DNA from: Cliona cf. orientalis
Lineage: Eukaryota; Porifera; Demospongiae; Clionaida; Clionaidae
DNA: 64,000 nucleotides
Assembly: GCA_963930775.1 (NCBI GenBank)
Contig: OZ005689.1
Coordinates: 16,584,760 to 16,648,759 of the forward strand
Reading direction: 5' to 3'
The first letter of the stretch is position 1, and every line of letters starts with the position of its first letter. The position numbers and the translations under genes are program-made. Shown here piece after piece: positions 46,804 through 58,631 of the stretch. The notes beneath the pieces are model-generated. The model had not been told where the DNA came from and did not search any database. It was given only the letters and a program-made list of their open reading frames with translations.

Positions 46804-49800
46804 ATGATGGGGCCATCACCATGGCATCTGGAGCTCAATGAGGAAGATGGGAAACTCTACATCTTCAAGAATGGGAGCCGCATGAAAGCAGAAGGAAATT
46901 ACAAAGACGGTGACAGACCTTTCATCAGTAACGTGCTGAATGCCCGCCGACACTTATCGGACGATGGAAAGCTGTACATAGTGGTAAGCTTAATCCGTGT
47001 TCGCTATCTCATGCCTTGTAGCTATTCGTAGTATAGCGGCGCATTCTACTATAGCTAATCTTGAAAAATAATTCTTGCAAGTCAGTTTAAATTTGTTGTT
47101 TATATTTTTGCATACTCGCTCATTGCGATTGCAGTTTCAAGTCCCACGAGGTTCCCCACAACCAAAAGCTCTCCGCACTGATGCTTTTCGTTGGGATGCT
47201 AATGATATAACTAGGCTACTGCATAAGGGAGATTTCTGCGACCAATGGAATCAGCGCATTGCTACCAATATGAGCAGAGACGGTAAACTTGATGTTGATG
47301 CAGTTCTCAAAAAGTCCGGCAACGAGGATAAAGGTAAGGCTGACTATTATTTCTAGATGATATGCTATAGGCCTAATATAATAGTATGATAAACTAATTT
47401 CGTATGTGTCTAGCAGAGTTGAACTGAATTGTTACATCTCCGTTCCTATAATATTATTATAATTTTACTGGCAGTCTTCAAGTGTCATGTATTGTGCATA
47501 ATATTGTGTAGATGCTCAGCCAGAGGGATCTACAAGTAGAAAGAGACCCGCAGCAAGTGCTCAAGCTGGTGACGAATCTTCAAAACGTCAGAAGACTGCC
47601 ACGGTCTCGGGCAATGATGATTTAGACATGGACAAGATCATCAAAGATCACTATCTTGGTATGTGCTAGCTATGCCTGCATTATCATGCACCCAGTTCTA
47701 TGTACCATAGCTACTATATTATAGCTATAATAGCTAGCTACCGAAGTAATGGAACGATTTTCAAATTTATCCTTAGCTAACTACCACAATGTAATACACA
47801 CAGGCCAATTCACAGTTCCAGTGACGTGTCTGGTTGAGCCGCATCATTCCAGACTCATCAGGCAACCCTACGAACCCCATATCAAGGGTCTTAAAGAAGA
47901 GATGAGATTAAATCCTACCTGTGATGTGGCTCCAATTGTGGCACAGGTGCTTCTAAGAGAGGGTCAAAAATTTGATGAGGCTCATCCAGAAGCATTCAAA
48001 TATGAAACACTGGGGGGAAATCACACTCGTATTGCTCTGACACAATTACTCGAAGAAGATAAGGAATTGGCCTCTCTCCCTTATTATCGCGCCAGGCTTG
48101 TCAGCGTCTATGCCTGGTTGTCTACTGAACAAGCTCAACACTTGGCTTTGAGGCATAACAGGGCAACTGAGTACACAAACAAATTGACCACTCAGGACCA
48201 GGTTAGCATGCATGCAGCAGCTAACTATAATTATAATTATAATAATGCTAATGTCATATATACTGGAGCTATATTATACTTTAATAGCTATGTCAATAAT
48301 ACTAGTTTAAAATCAAGTTAATGGTGAAAGATGTCAGGAATTTGGGGGGGGGGGGGGGGGGGGGGGCACTAGTTATATAGTATGTGCAGAATTATAGTCC
48401 ATAACAAGTATATAGCTACCTTTCTCTGTACTTATTATTAATAATTTTAATCGCATCAAGATACAATGGATTCAGTCATGTATTATAGTACAATGTAGTG
48501 ATAGTAATATTATTAATATGTGGTACATAGCTAGCATGGCTTCGGTAGCTCTGGAGGGAGACTAGCTGTACTGTCCCTACTTTAGGCTGATTGGGGGGCA
48601 TACATCAGTTGCCCTCTGCTTCCGATACCTAAAGTAATATGTATACATAGCTAGCTGCCAATTTTCATATCTATATATATATATAGGTTCAGATATGTAG
48701 ACTTCGACTGTACAGTCTAGCTAAGAGGGACCTTTCAGAGGAACCACCAGAGAAGACAACTAAGTGGCGACAATCCTGAATGGAAACATTAATGATGACT
48801 GTAAGTGTAGATTATAAAATTAAATAAATCAACCCGAACTTAAATTTTTTACTGGCACAATCTTGGTGGTGGTGGTAAGAGGGGGAGAGAGAGGGAGGAA
48901 GATACACCTGACTGGCCTCTATGCAGATAAACTCCTGGTGCTCTGTATCACATGTATGGGGGTTATCTAGGATTATCAACGACTGTCCTGGGATGTCCCA
49001 GACCCCAACCCCTAACCTTAACCCTAACCCCACCCTCATCCCATACCCTAACACTAACCTGCAGCTGGGACATCCCAGGACACCTTGCTCTATTGCTAGT
49101 AACCCTTGTAAATTTTATCCGCATGATAAACTGGGCAGTAGTCTATGTCAAGTTCTATTAATTATAACTGATACTACGTAATAATACCATTATAAATATT
49201 AAAGGATATATATTATTATAGAAGAAGCAATTGGATGAGCGAATGATTTATTTCCTGGCTGGGCTCCCAAACACAGAGTACAAACTGTTACAACAAGTAT
49301 TTGCACTCTATGAAGATGGGAAGCTTGTTAAAGTTCCAAAAGCTAAATTGGGAATGATTGATACCAAGCTGGATTGTCGTGGGAGCAATTTTAAAGGTCT
49401 CAGAAATCTCGATATGCCAACCATAAATGATGTTCTCAACAAGATCATTAATAAGGAGATTGAATTTGCTTCTCTGGGCAGTATCTGCAAAGAGATAAAA
49501 AAAATCAGATCACTGAAGGATGAATTTGTTAGGCTGGTTGGTGCTTCATCGTGGGAGGCTGCTCAAGACTCTTATCCTGGGTACGCAAATGAAGGTATCT
49601 TTAAGAGAAAGTTTGAGGGAATCCCCTTTGCCAAGGACATGCCAGCTATGGTATCTTTCTGCCAAAAGGCTATGAGGTGAGTATTTTCTGTTTTCTTCTT
49701 GTTTGTTACCCTATTGTTAAATTAATGTATCAAAATTATTGTATTCCAGGACAACATCAGTTGTACCAAGGGATGCAGAGACACTAACCAATGTAGCCGC

Positions 49801-52659
49801 TTTCCAAAATGACTGCAATGACGATCCATTTTTTGCTGTGTTTCTCCCTCTCCCTGCAACTTCTCTCACCTACTGTGATGTAGAGAAGCTTATACCAAAT
49901 TTTTCCGGGTTCTCACTGGCTATGTTTCACCTTTCACCTTCAGCAGATATTGCCGAGGTAATAAATAATAATAGGTTATTGAATTACTCCTTATTATGTT
50001 AGCTTGGTGAAGACACATTGTATGACATTGTATACTATTTCAAGTTGTTATGCTGGTTACACTCCTATTATAGCAGTGCCACAGTGGTTACATGCTTGAC
50101 CGTGATGATATTCTGGGATAAAATTTAATATTATGTTGATTGCTTGTTTAATTACTTGTGCTGCACATTCGTAAACAATTCTGAGTAGACTAAAATTAAT
50201 AATATTCTTTGAGATCAGAATTATGGCTGTATTAGGCAATGGTCTAGGAAAAGCCAGGTCTTAATTTTATTATATTTTGCATGCATTAGGTTGAAGATGT
50301 GTCCAGGATGTGTAAAGCGGTAAATACAGCTGCACACAGGTCTGGCTTTACCTTGCTCATTACAATGAGCGAGAAGCACCTTGGAAAATGCATGGAGATG
50401 CTTGAAGAGGAGAATTATACTGTTCTCATTGGCTATATCAATACTGAAGAAGCAAAAGGCAAACATGGTAAGAGTGCAGTAATACAAGGGCGGAGAACAG
50501 GTAGCAAAAGTGTGTGTGTGGGGGGGGGGGGGGGGGGGGGGAGCTTAGACCTTTGATTGTGTACTGTGACCTAGGGGGCTCTGGGGGTAGGAAAATTTTG
50601 AAAATTTTGACTCTTTGAGTAGAGTGTTTCTGATGCATTCTGGCAGCAGTTTTTGGGCTAATTTAGTAGCTATTTTTACTCAAGCGCTCTTTTGCAAACA
50701 CCTAGAATTATGACAGCTGTAATTTTGTAGTATGGGTATGTGATAAAATGGGGGAAGGGGGGGGACTCAGCCCCCCTTGTTTCCAAAGTGGTGGGGGGGG
50801 GGGGGGCATTTCTTTGCCTCTGTAATATTATATAATCTATTCAATTTATGTATCACAGTTATAATATAGAGAATACTATAGTTTAACCAATAGCTACACC
50901 TATAAAAATTTAATATTTTACGCTAGCAACCTTATTCTTTACAGCAATGCTTTTGAAACCAGTCATCAAACCATTCATCTTGGCCTTCAACAACTTAGAG
51001 ACTATAAAGCCTCTACTTAATTTCAGTGCTGACAGAGGCAACCTATTCACTTGCCCTACGCTGGCAAATTTTACTGTGGAGATGGTGACAATGGTGGCCA
51101 CCAAAGGTGATCACGTTCTTCTCATCAACTGCTGTACAGGTGAATACAAATAACTATTACCCAACTTCTAGTATACGGCCACTACAAATTGGATCATAGT
51201 TTCCCGTCCACCACCTGCATGCCTTTTGAGCCACTGCCAACTTTTTCTATTATTGCATTTCTTTTCTATTAAAATAAAAACACTGATGACGTAATTGAAA
51301 TTTCAAAATCATTTACGGTCTTGTTCCATGTGTGCTTGAGTTGCAACCCGAGTTTGTGACTTTGCGATGGGTCATTATTACTTGCTTGTTCACTGCAGTT
51401 CTCGCTCTGCATGAGTAGCTTCATTCATAGCTCTAAGACTGTACTCGCCGTGTCAGCTAAAGATTGTGGGATTAGTTTGAGTCATGCATATACCCCGGCA
51501 GCCTTGCATTTGTGGTTTACCACATCCGGTAATAATGAATAACAAAAATTAACTGCCCGCCCTCGTGCTATTGAATCTACAGCCAGTACGGGAAACAACT
51601 ATGCAGTTTGTAGTGGCCTAATCAATTTCTTTTGTACCTCTCAGCTTTTCAACGTTGCATGCATAAGAAATTTTAGGGAGGCTGGCATAAATTTAATTTA
51701 TCATGTGTGTGCATGGTATCAGGTGGAACTAAGCTGAGAACTCTACTTGTAAATGATAAAATTAGAATTTCTCGTGCAATGTTGAAAAGAAGGAGCCTGC
51801 ATGTTGGGTTACATGTGCATATTATAATAATAATAAGCATAATCAAGTAGCATTAATTAATAAAGATCCATCAGCCCGAAGTCAATGTTTATAAGAATGT
51901 GTCTATAGCTAGGATCAATATTATTGATCCTCGCTATAATATTATATATCAAAATTAATTTTGCAGTTCAGTTACAGACATTCATTTTTGATGATTATGT
52001 AACGTTGCATAACTCAAGTACATACATACTATATATAGTAAACCATACATAGTAAACCTTTATAATAATAATATTATAGCTACCATATTATTATTATACA
52101 ATGAAGCTGGTAATCGTTTCATCATTAAGTATAGTATAGATGCCTATTACATAGAAATGAACAGCATAACTTAATCTCCTATAGATTTTCAATTTTTGAT
52201 GATCTTGAAATTTCAAAGGTCATACTTAGCCAACTTTTATGGATAATTACAATGTCATGCTATTTAAATATTCAATACCATAGTCCTGACAAATAAATAT
52301 TATCTCTGAAATTTCAATACAAGCAAACAATTGATTGAATTTTGAGGCAAATCTTTTTTGACAATTGAGATTAAACACCACACGCAGAATTATTGTAACA
52401 GTAAAATTCAAGGTATTGGAATTTCAAAACACTAACACTATTACTGTTTTACTAATTTTATCTCATGGCTATGGTTATAACACTGTGCATTCTTATTATT
52501 CTAGATGAGGTGGTTTCAGCGCTGAGAATGGAACGAAATGCATACGTTGTGGGAAAGGATGTGCAGCGAATGCAAAGCAAAGTCATGAAAGAGATGTCTA
52601 AAGATGAAGATGAGAATCAAGAAGAATCAAATGACATTAGTGAAAAGGATGATTGTTGA
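46804..52659 (+). CDS. ParB/sulfiredoxin-like plus degenerate methyltransferase-like protein
   Basis: Ten exons: 46804-46983, 47135-47333, 47512-47658, 47804-48201, 48687-48800, 49222-49676, 49750-49957, 50290-50467, 50945-51139, 52505-52659. All phases agree; 743 codons including the final stop. The N-terminus is unknown; residues about 140-150 look like a nuclear signal (SRKRPAA, SSKRQK). Exon 4 resembles a ParB/Srx domain: HIKGLKEEMRLNPTCDVAPI then YETLGGNHTRIALTQLL, in place of the G/N-H-R core. The C-terminal half, with LPLPATSLTYCD and SLAMFHLSPS, then KGDHVLLINCCTDEVVSALR and RNAYVVGKDVQRM, follows the order of a beta-class DNA N4/N6 methyltransferase. The SAM-binding motif is eroded. 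Exon 5 contains an in-frame TGA (48777-48779); skipping exon 5 keeps frame. It is a host gene, possibly a DNA-binding cofactor rather than an enzyme. Confidence 0.65.
48340..48366 (+). repeat. Poly-G tract
   Basis: An uninterrupted G run in an intron of the ParB-like gene. Confidence 0.8.
50520..50541 (+). repeat. Poly-G tract after GTGTGTG
   Basis: G run about 50 bp downstream of the donor of exon 8 of the ParB-like gene. A second G-rich block with TCAGCCCCCC lies at 50753-50806. Confidence 0.8.
51176..51618. mobile_element. MITE with GGCCACTACAAA arms, TA target
   Basis: Left GGCCACTACAAATTGGATCA and right inverse AACTATGCAGTTTGTAGTGGCC-type complement (about 30 bp arms), TA at both borders. 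In the last intron of the ParB-like gene. Confidence 0.7.
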
Positions 52660-52716
52660 ATTTTGCATGCATGTGTACTATTTGTTCAAATGTTTTTGAG
52701 ACTTTGATAAGAATGA

Positions 52717-52722
52717 AATAAA
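52717..52722 (+). terminator. Poly(A) signal AATAAA
   Basis: GAAATAAAAATGG, 58 bp after the ParB-like stop codon. Confidence 0.6.
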
Positions 52723-52729
52723 AATGGCA

Positions 52730-54312
52730 AGATTGACGAACAAAATACAGCCATAAATTAGAATTGGAAATTCCGCACTGTAATAAGAACTGGTTTTATA
52801 TGGGATGGCGAGTTGCACGATTTAGTACTCTATACCTATTTTCAACGGATTTATTGTGATTACGAGTCGCTTACATCTCAAGATCTGACGATTTTTGTGC
52901 CGACAGATAGACCCCCTGCGTGTCCGCTGTAGAGCACATACCCCACGTGCTATAGAGCCGCTGTACTCTGCCTCATAGACTCGACGATCCTTTCCAACAC
53001 TGAGCTCGACCATGCGCAGTTGCGCATTTATAGAAGAGTGGGTGTGGTCGATAAAGCTGAACATAAAACTAGAGCTCTTACCCCACGTGCCATGGCAATA
53101 TCACCCCTCTTCTCAATCTCTTGCTACTCACAAACTCTTCCATTTAGAGAAGCTCGAGCATGTGCAATAGACACGAAGTGGGCATGTCCGATATACCATT
53201 GCACAATATTATTTGCTTCCCACTTAGTACCTTATGAAGTCTAGGGCATACTTGTAGGATATCGTGGGATTTTGGATGAGGATGATTGGTTTGGTGACAT
53301 ATTAGATCTAGAGGTTTTATAAGTCGTAGGTCTTTTAGAGAGATTTTATGCATGGATCTCCTATCAAGAAACAAACATCAAACATGGACAAACCCTGGAG
53401 ACTAACCCTGATGGACAATTCCTGACACCCAATCCCTTTTCCATGCCAGAGATTTGAAAATATTAGTAGCTATATTAAATATTATGTAGAGTATCTGACG
53501 CATGAATCCAGCAAATACATTACAAGCTGAGTGCTACTTTCTCCGAGTACATTTACACTTCACTAAAGCTAGCCTTGTGCTATATATAGCACGCACACTG
53601 TGTGCCATGCCGTGACCAAACCGATGTTCAAAGGCTGTATGGCGCTGTTGAGTTGAAATTTGAGGTTGAGAGTCGGCCTCAGACTCCAACTCTGTGATTG
53701 AGGCGCTGTGGCTTACACTGTGGACGCACTATATTGACGACCTATTACCATATGAACCATTATGCAGCTTCTGGGCATGTAGTTTGCATAGTTGCCAAGT
53801 TTATAGGAGGAGAGACTGGGACAAAGTAGCAAACAGAATTAACGCATGCAAAGCGTGCGCGAAATTTTACAGACAATGCCCACTTTTGGGCGACCACACC
53901 CACTTTCAGGCAGTTATGTATTGCCATACTCACTAAACGTCAAGATATATGGACTGATATTCGTTTATGCTCATGCCACACCTCCATTTGTGCAATCGAG
54001 CTGGATTCCGGGACACAACCAGGACATAGGGCCAAATTCCGCGACTGTCCCGGCCAAACCGGGACACTTGGCAACTATGAGTTTGAGTTAGTCAAATCAT
54101 ATAATCTATGGACAAATCAATTGATCCTAGCTGCTCATAGGATAAAAATGCAAGCATGACAAAAATTATAAATACTACTACAAGCACAAGGATGTCTATG
54201 ATACGTACATTCTAGTTTACATCAGATGTCCTCCATGGCATGGATCTCCACGTGAGTGATTTCAGGCTGCATGTGTGTCAGTGTGTGCATGCACGTGTAC
54301 ATATTAGAGTCG
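52730..54312. other. Intergenic repeats, no gene recognised
   Basis: Contains one likely small element (53791-54078). Motif AGAGCACATACCCCACG (52932) recurs near 62696, so further diverged repeat sequence is present. Short open frames here have no features. Confidence 0.45.
53791..54078. mobile_element. MITE with CATAGTTGCCAAGT ends
   Basis: CATAGTTGCCAAGT (left) and ACTTGGCAACTATG (right). The interior has CCCGGCCAAACCGGGAC. About 290 bp, no coding capacity. Confidence 0.6.
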
Positions 54313-54929
54313 GTAGGGATGACCCGGATATGCCATAATTATTATGTAAATACCAAAATAGGTACATGTGTAACGAAATCTGTTTCGTATACTTTTTGGT
54401 ATTGTCATCAATCCCTACTTCATTGTTCAATTATTTGTTATTTCTGCTCTTTTTTATTGCAACTACAGTAAGTACAATTATAGAAGATGGGGGGTGAGTT
54501 TGCGCAAAAGTAGTAGCCATGCCCCTCGTTAACTCGATAAAGCATAGATGCCAAAGAAGGCTGTTTCAGGCGGCCAAGTAGCTATAAGATCGACTCTAGT
54601 AGCTATCATTTAATTATTTTATTGACTAACTTTGTCACTACTGAGCTGGCTGTTATGCTGACTGCTGAGGGCCGTGCCACGCCCGTATGTTGAGGCCTTG
54701 AGTCTCCATATCCCAGCGCAGCACTAGCACTAGCCTCTAGCTAGGTTTGCTATATCACGCTTGCACCGGCCTAGTTAGCTCGCACGGGAGAGCCTGGCGC
54801 TTATTTATGGCTAAGCTATAGGCGCTAGCTTGGCTAGGCTCAAGGTGCTAGCACTAGCTAGCTAGTGGCGGTTATCACGATCAAGAAGCTTACACCATTC
54901 GGCATGTTAACTGCCAATACCTGCTTCAA

Positions 54930-56070
54930 TCGTCCGGCAACCGATGCAATAGCTGTGCTACTTTTTGAGGCAACACACTTCGACAGGAACTTAACCGTGT
55001 GAAAGAGAGGGAGAATAAGGAAAACCTTGATCCAGCAAGCCCTTCTAGTTACGTCAACTACCGGTTCTTGACCACTCCTGAGAAAATGAGCGAATGCAAC
55101 GATTGCATAAGGCTGTGCATGCTAAAACAAAGTCACTAGTCACTAGAAGCTTTGTGTAAGGACATATCACGAATACTTCAAAACTGGAGTGTAAAGATGG
55201 ACAGTGACTAATTTCTTTCAATCATGAAGTCATACATAGCTGTAGTTAACGAACAATTTGGTAAAGAGTTGTTTCAAGCATTATTTTTGGCAGCAACAGT
55301 TGCAGGCATCCTTACTTGGAACTTCATGGTCGATGAGGTGGCACGTCACCCTGTCATGATCAAATGGTGCCTTCATCTTCATAGAAGTTCTAGTAAAGCA
55401 TATGGGATGGTGAGAAAGACCGGAGTGTTTCATCTGCCCTCTGGCAGAACACTAAGGGATTATACACACTTTGCTCCAGCCACATGCGGTTTCAATACCT
55501 CCTCGGACGAACAGCTACTGGAAGCTGCGAATAAGATGAAACCACATCACCTTTCAAAGTAAGTCATACTCCTTGTAGACGAAATGTATGTGAAAGAGGG
55601 TCTAGTGTTCAACAAAACGTCAAGTGCTCTGGTTGGATATGTCGATCTAGGAGACATCAATGGTTACTTGAGAGATTTCGAATGATAGATCACACGCGAG
55701 TCTAGCGGTATCAGTTCAAGACCAGTGGCAAAAACTGTTGCTGTGTTCATGGTTAGGGGCCTTTTCTCAAGTCTCTAGTTTCCCTATGTTGTTTTCCCAT
55801 CCTGCTCAATCAAGGGTAGTGATTTATTTCCTCTTCTCTGGGAGGCGATTGGTCGTCTCACTTGAAATGGCTTTCATGTTTTTGCCGTAACAGCTGATGG
55901 AGGCAAAAGCAACCGAAAGCTATGCCAGCTCCATTCAAAAGATTCCAAACCGGTCCACAAGGTACAGAATATCTTCAGTCCTGAAAATCACATAATCTAC
56001 TTTATCTGTGGTCCTCCATATTTGCTGAAAACAATCCGGAATTGTTTCGCTAGTGACAAGAGGAACCTGT
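54930..56070 (+). pseudogene. Decayed P-element/THAP9-like transposase
   Basis: Pieces in order: a coiled-coil leader with NYRFLTTPEK (about 55060); 55224-55562 with RHPVMIKWCLHLH and FHLPSGRTLRDYTHF; then in another frame LLVDEMYVKEGLVFNKTSSA (first catalytic Asp region); then VFAVTADGGKSNRKLCQLH and YFICGPPYLLKTIRNCF. These are recognisable landmarks of P-type transposases. Stops after PHHLSK (55560-55562) and in RDFE (about 55684-55686), and shifts between segments, show that it is dead. A splice-like donor follows at DKRNLW/GTAAGC. Confidence 0.7.
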
Positions 56071-56139
56071 GGGTAAGCATATTATGTAGCTATCAAATTG
56101 ATTGTGTACATGCACATATCATGTTCCAGCCATAGCTAG

Positions 56140-57076
56140 CTACTTGTTCTTGTGAGCCAACATCCTTCTAAGAGCTTTTGATTTCTGAGTTTCTTTCTTT
56201 ATTTCTTTCTTGTACATTTCTAGCATGGTTTTGGCGAATGAGAACCCTCTGATTGTAATCCATATGTTGACTATCTTCTCCAGTAATATATTTGCACAGT
56301 ACTGACTCATACTTGCCGAGCTGATGGACAATAAAACAGTACATCATCGTCCTTGATTGTATCTTCAGTAACAGCATCTCTGAATTTGTTGTTCATCATC
56401 TGTGTATTGCCAATATGGAAGTGTCGTCTGATGAGGTTTCAATTGAAACAAATACATGTAGTAGATAGGCATCATCTGTAATCCTGGTTAGTCCACCCCT
56501 GTCAATAGAACATAGCCACTCTTCTGATTCTGCTGGTTCTACATCATCATCTGTGATACACAACTCATCTAAGCCCAAGGTACATTATAAGTTCATTGTC
56601 TTGTGGGCTCTTGAGCTTCGCTAGCATTGACTTGATGAAATATCCACCCACATACCGAATTGCATTCTCTTCTTCATATGTTAGCAATGTGGATTGTGAG
56701 CTTGCGCTAGAATTGGTTACTGATAGCTTTTGCCTTATGATATGCTCTATTATATTCGCTGTAACGTGCTGGTAAAAGATAGGACAGGTAGGCATTTGCA
56801 GTGAATAAAGAAATGTTTCCCACTTGTCACAAAATTCCCTCAATGATCTTAAGCAATATGAAAGTTTGTCCACATCTTCTCTCTATTCATTGAAGTCCCA
56901 GATACATCTTCTACTATGCCTATAATAAGCCAACTCGAAAAATCAGTGAGAAGCTTGTTCTGGTCAGGTGAGTGATTAGACAGCAGTAGTTGAAGCAGAG
57001 TGTTTGCCAGAGTCAGACATCTTCTGTTGCCTTCTATGGCTAACTGAAGGCTCTCATCACCAACCAGTTGCGTCAA
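56140..57076 (-). pseudogene. Broken transposon-type protein with RGFSFA and IDRGGLTRI motifs
   Basis: Minus-strand frames in order: VGDESLQLAIEGNRRCLTLA; CLRSLREFCDKWETFLYSLQ ... NAIRYVGGYFIKSMLAKL; EEWLCSIDRGGLTRITDDAY; LLEKIVNIWITIRGFSFAKT ... KSKALRRMLAHKNK. Two shifts are clear (about 56860 and 56575), with another lesion at about 56390. I recognise the style from multi-copy metazoan transposon-related proteins but cannot name the family. It may be the second gene of the surrounding element or an independent insertion. Confidence 0.55.
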
Positions 57077-57079
57077 TGC

Positions 57080-58036
57080 TTTACGGAAAATTAAGATGCA
57101 GCACCTTGTGTGTGAAATGAAAATATGCTTATCCCATTGACCGAGCTAACAAGACTCTGACACTAGTGGCATACGCCATCAATCGGTATTGCATGGTACA
57201 ATGAATTTTCATCCATTAAATTTCACTCATCGCTCAGTAACCTACCCGCATCAGTGAAATCTGAAGCTGGGTCGCCAATACTTTCGCTTGATATTGCTCC
57301 AGTAGCCATTGTTCGCTTAGTGCATGCACACCTATTCTTTCCCGCGTAATGTGCGGTAACCCTTTTATCACGAAAATATGCGTAGTTGCAAACGTAAGGC
57401 GGGACACAGAGTGTACGGGTTAAATTTTTGTTCAAGAGTCTAATCCCGTATGTTTACTATTCTACTATCTATGCTGAAGGGCTTATATAGAATCCCGAGC
57501 GATCCATGAAATATGAAATCAAATTGGTGTGGCCTTATAATTATATGTCTACAGCGTACGCACAGTCAAGGTGCTGACTTGAACTTTTTAGTAGTTTCAA
57601 CCACTTCTGAAGTGTTTAAATTGGTTGAAATTAGCTTAATTGATAAGCATTTTAAACAATATTATATTATATTTGCGTAGTATGCATGCGCATTGCAATG
57701 GCAAGTATTAAAGGTGTATGGCCATACGTCCGGTTTGGGTGGCCATGGAGCCATGTTGGTTGAAATTTAGCTGATGACCAACTGCACATTGCCAGTTGTC
57801 AATGCGCGCGCCGTACACACCCACTATTATATAACTTTCAAGATAACGCGTGCCACTGCACTGCACGCTACTAAATGGAATGGTATTCACCAGTAGCAAT
57901 TTACTTTTCTGTGGTTATGAGCTAATTATTGTATAATTATAGATCTATGAGGTAATTATGAGAAAATTTAGGGCCTCTATGAAGCTGTTTGAAAATCGGT
58001 AAGAGTATATTATAGAGTATATAATGCATGTATCGT
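57080..58036. other. Low-information stretch
   Basis: No gene recognised. It contains the short GGGCTTATATAGAATCCCGAGC repeat (57480-57501) shared with 18150 and 36345. A minus-strand frame starting MATGAISSESIGDPASDF (57309 down) might be a 5' coding piece of the broken transposon gene. Confidence 0.35.
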
Positions 58037-58178
58037 TAGTCTCGCTAGCCACACCCTTCCCTAGGATTGGGGTGTGGCATGTGAGGCCAATAACCTGTGT
58101 GTTACAATGTACATGTACATGTACTTTCATTTTTGAATGTCTGGTTCTGGCATATACAATGGATTTGATGAATCAATC

Positions 58179-58239
58179 TAGCCTCGTCTCCAGGCTCCCT
58201 GATGTGTTGAAAAGATTGGGAAGCCTGGGGATGAGGCTA
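58179..58239. mobile_element. 61-bp hairpin element, TAGCCTCG family
   Basis: TAGCCTCGTCTCCAGGCT pairs with AGCCTGGGGATGAGGCTA. Flanks GAATCAATC / GAATACATG match at only 6 of 9. A more diverged relative lies at 58037-58089. Confidence 0.6.
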
Positions 58240-58631
58240 GAATACATGTAATTAATAATCTTGGTCTTATTTGATAGATAATTTCCTGGAGATTCTGATT
58301 TTGACACTTGAAATTTCACAAAGTTACCTGTTTTGAGATATTTGGGTATTTGTAATATATACATGTATGGCATATCCGTATCATCCCTACATGTATACAA
58401 CCCTTTCACCTCACTTGAAATAGATTTTTTAGACAAATAGCAAAAGGGCAGACTAATTGACCTCAAATATTTGTAGTAGTCTACACACTACACACTGTGC
58501 CTGCACTGTGTGCACCTGTTGCTGTACTCTACATGGTACTCTGCACTCGCGCGTGGTTTAAATTCAAAACTAGCTACTTGCAAGCTGAAGCTGTGTATTG
58601 AAAATATTTCAGGAGTTGGGGTCTGTTGAGC

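Larger units (their letters stand above)
54313..58390. mobile_element. Candidate P-element/THAP-like DNA transposon, about 4.1 kb
   Basis: GTAGGGATGACCCGGATATGCC at 54313 is mirrored at the right end by GGCATATCCGTATCATCCCTAC (to 58390). Inside are a plus-strand P-like transposase relic and a minus-strand transposon-type coding relic. No clean target duplication found, so the borders are tentative. A shorter, related element lies at 61341-62265. Confidence 0.5.

Noticed and set aside
53020-53244. 74-codon frame in intergenic DNA
   Set aside because: No domain, no splice context and repeat-rich surroundings; chance frame.
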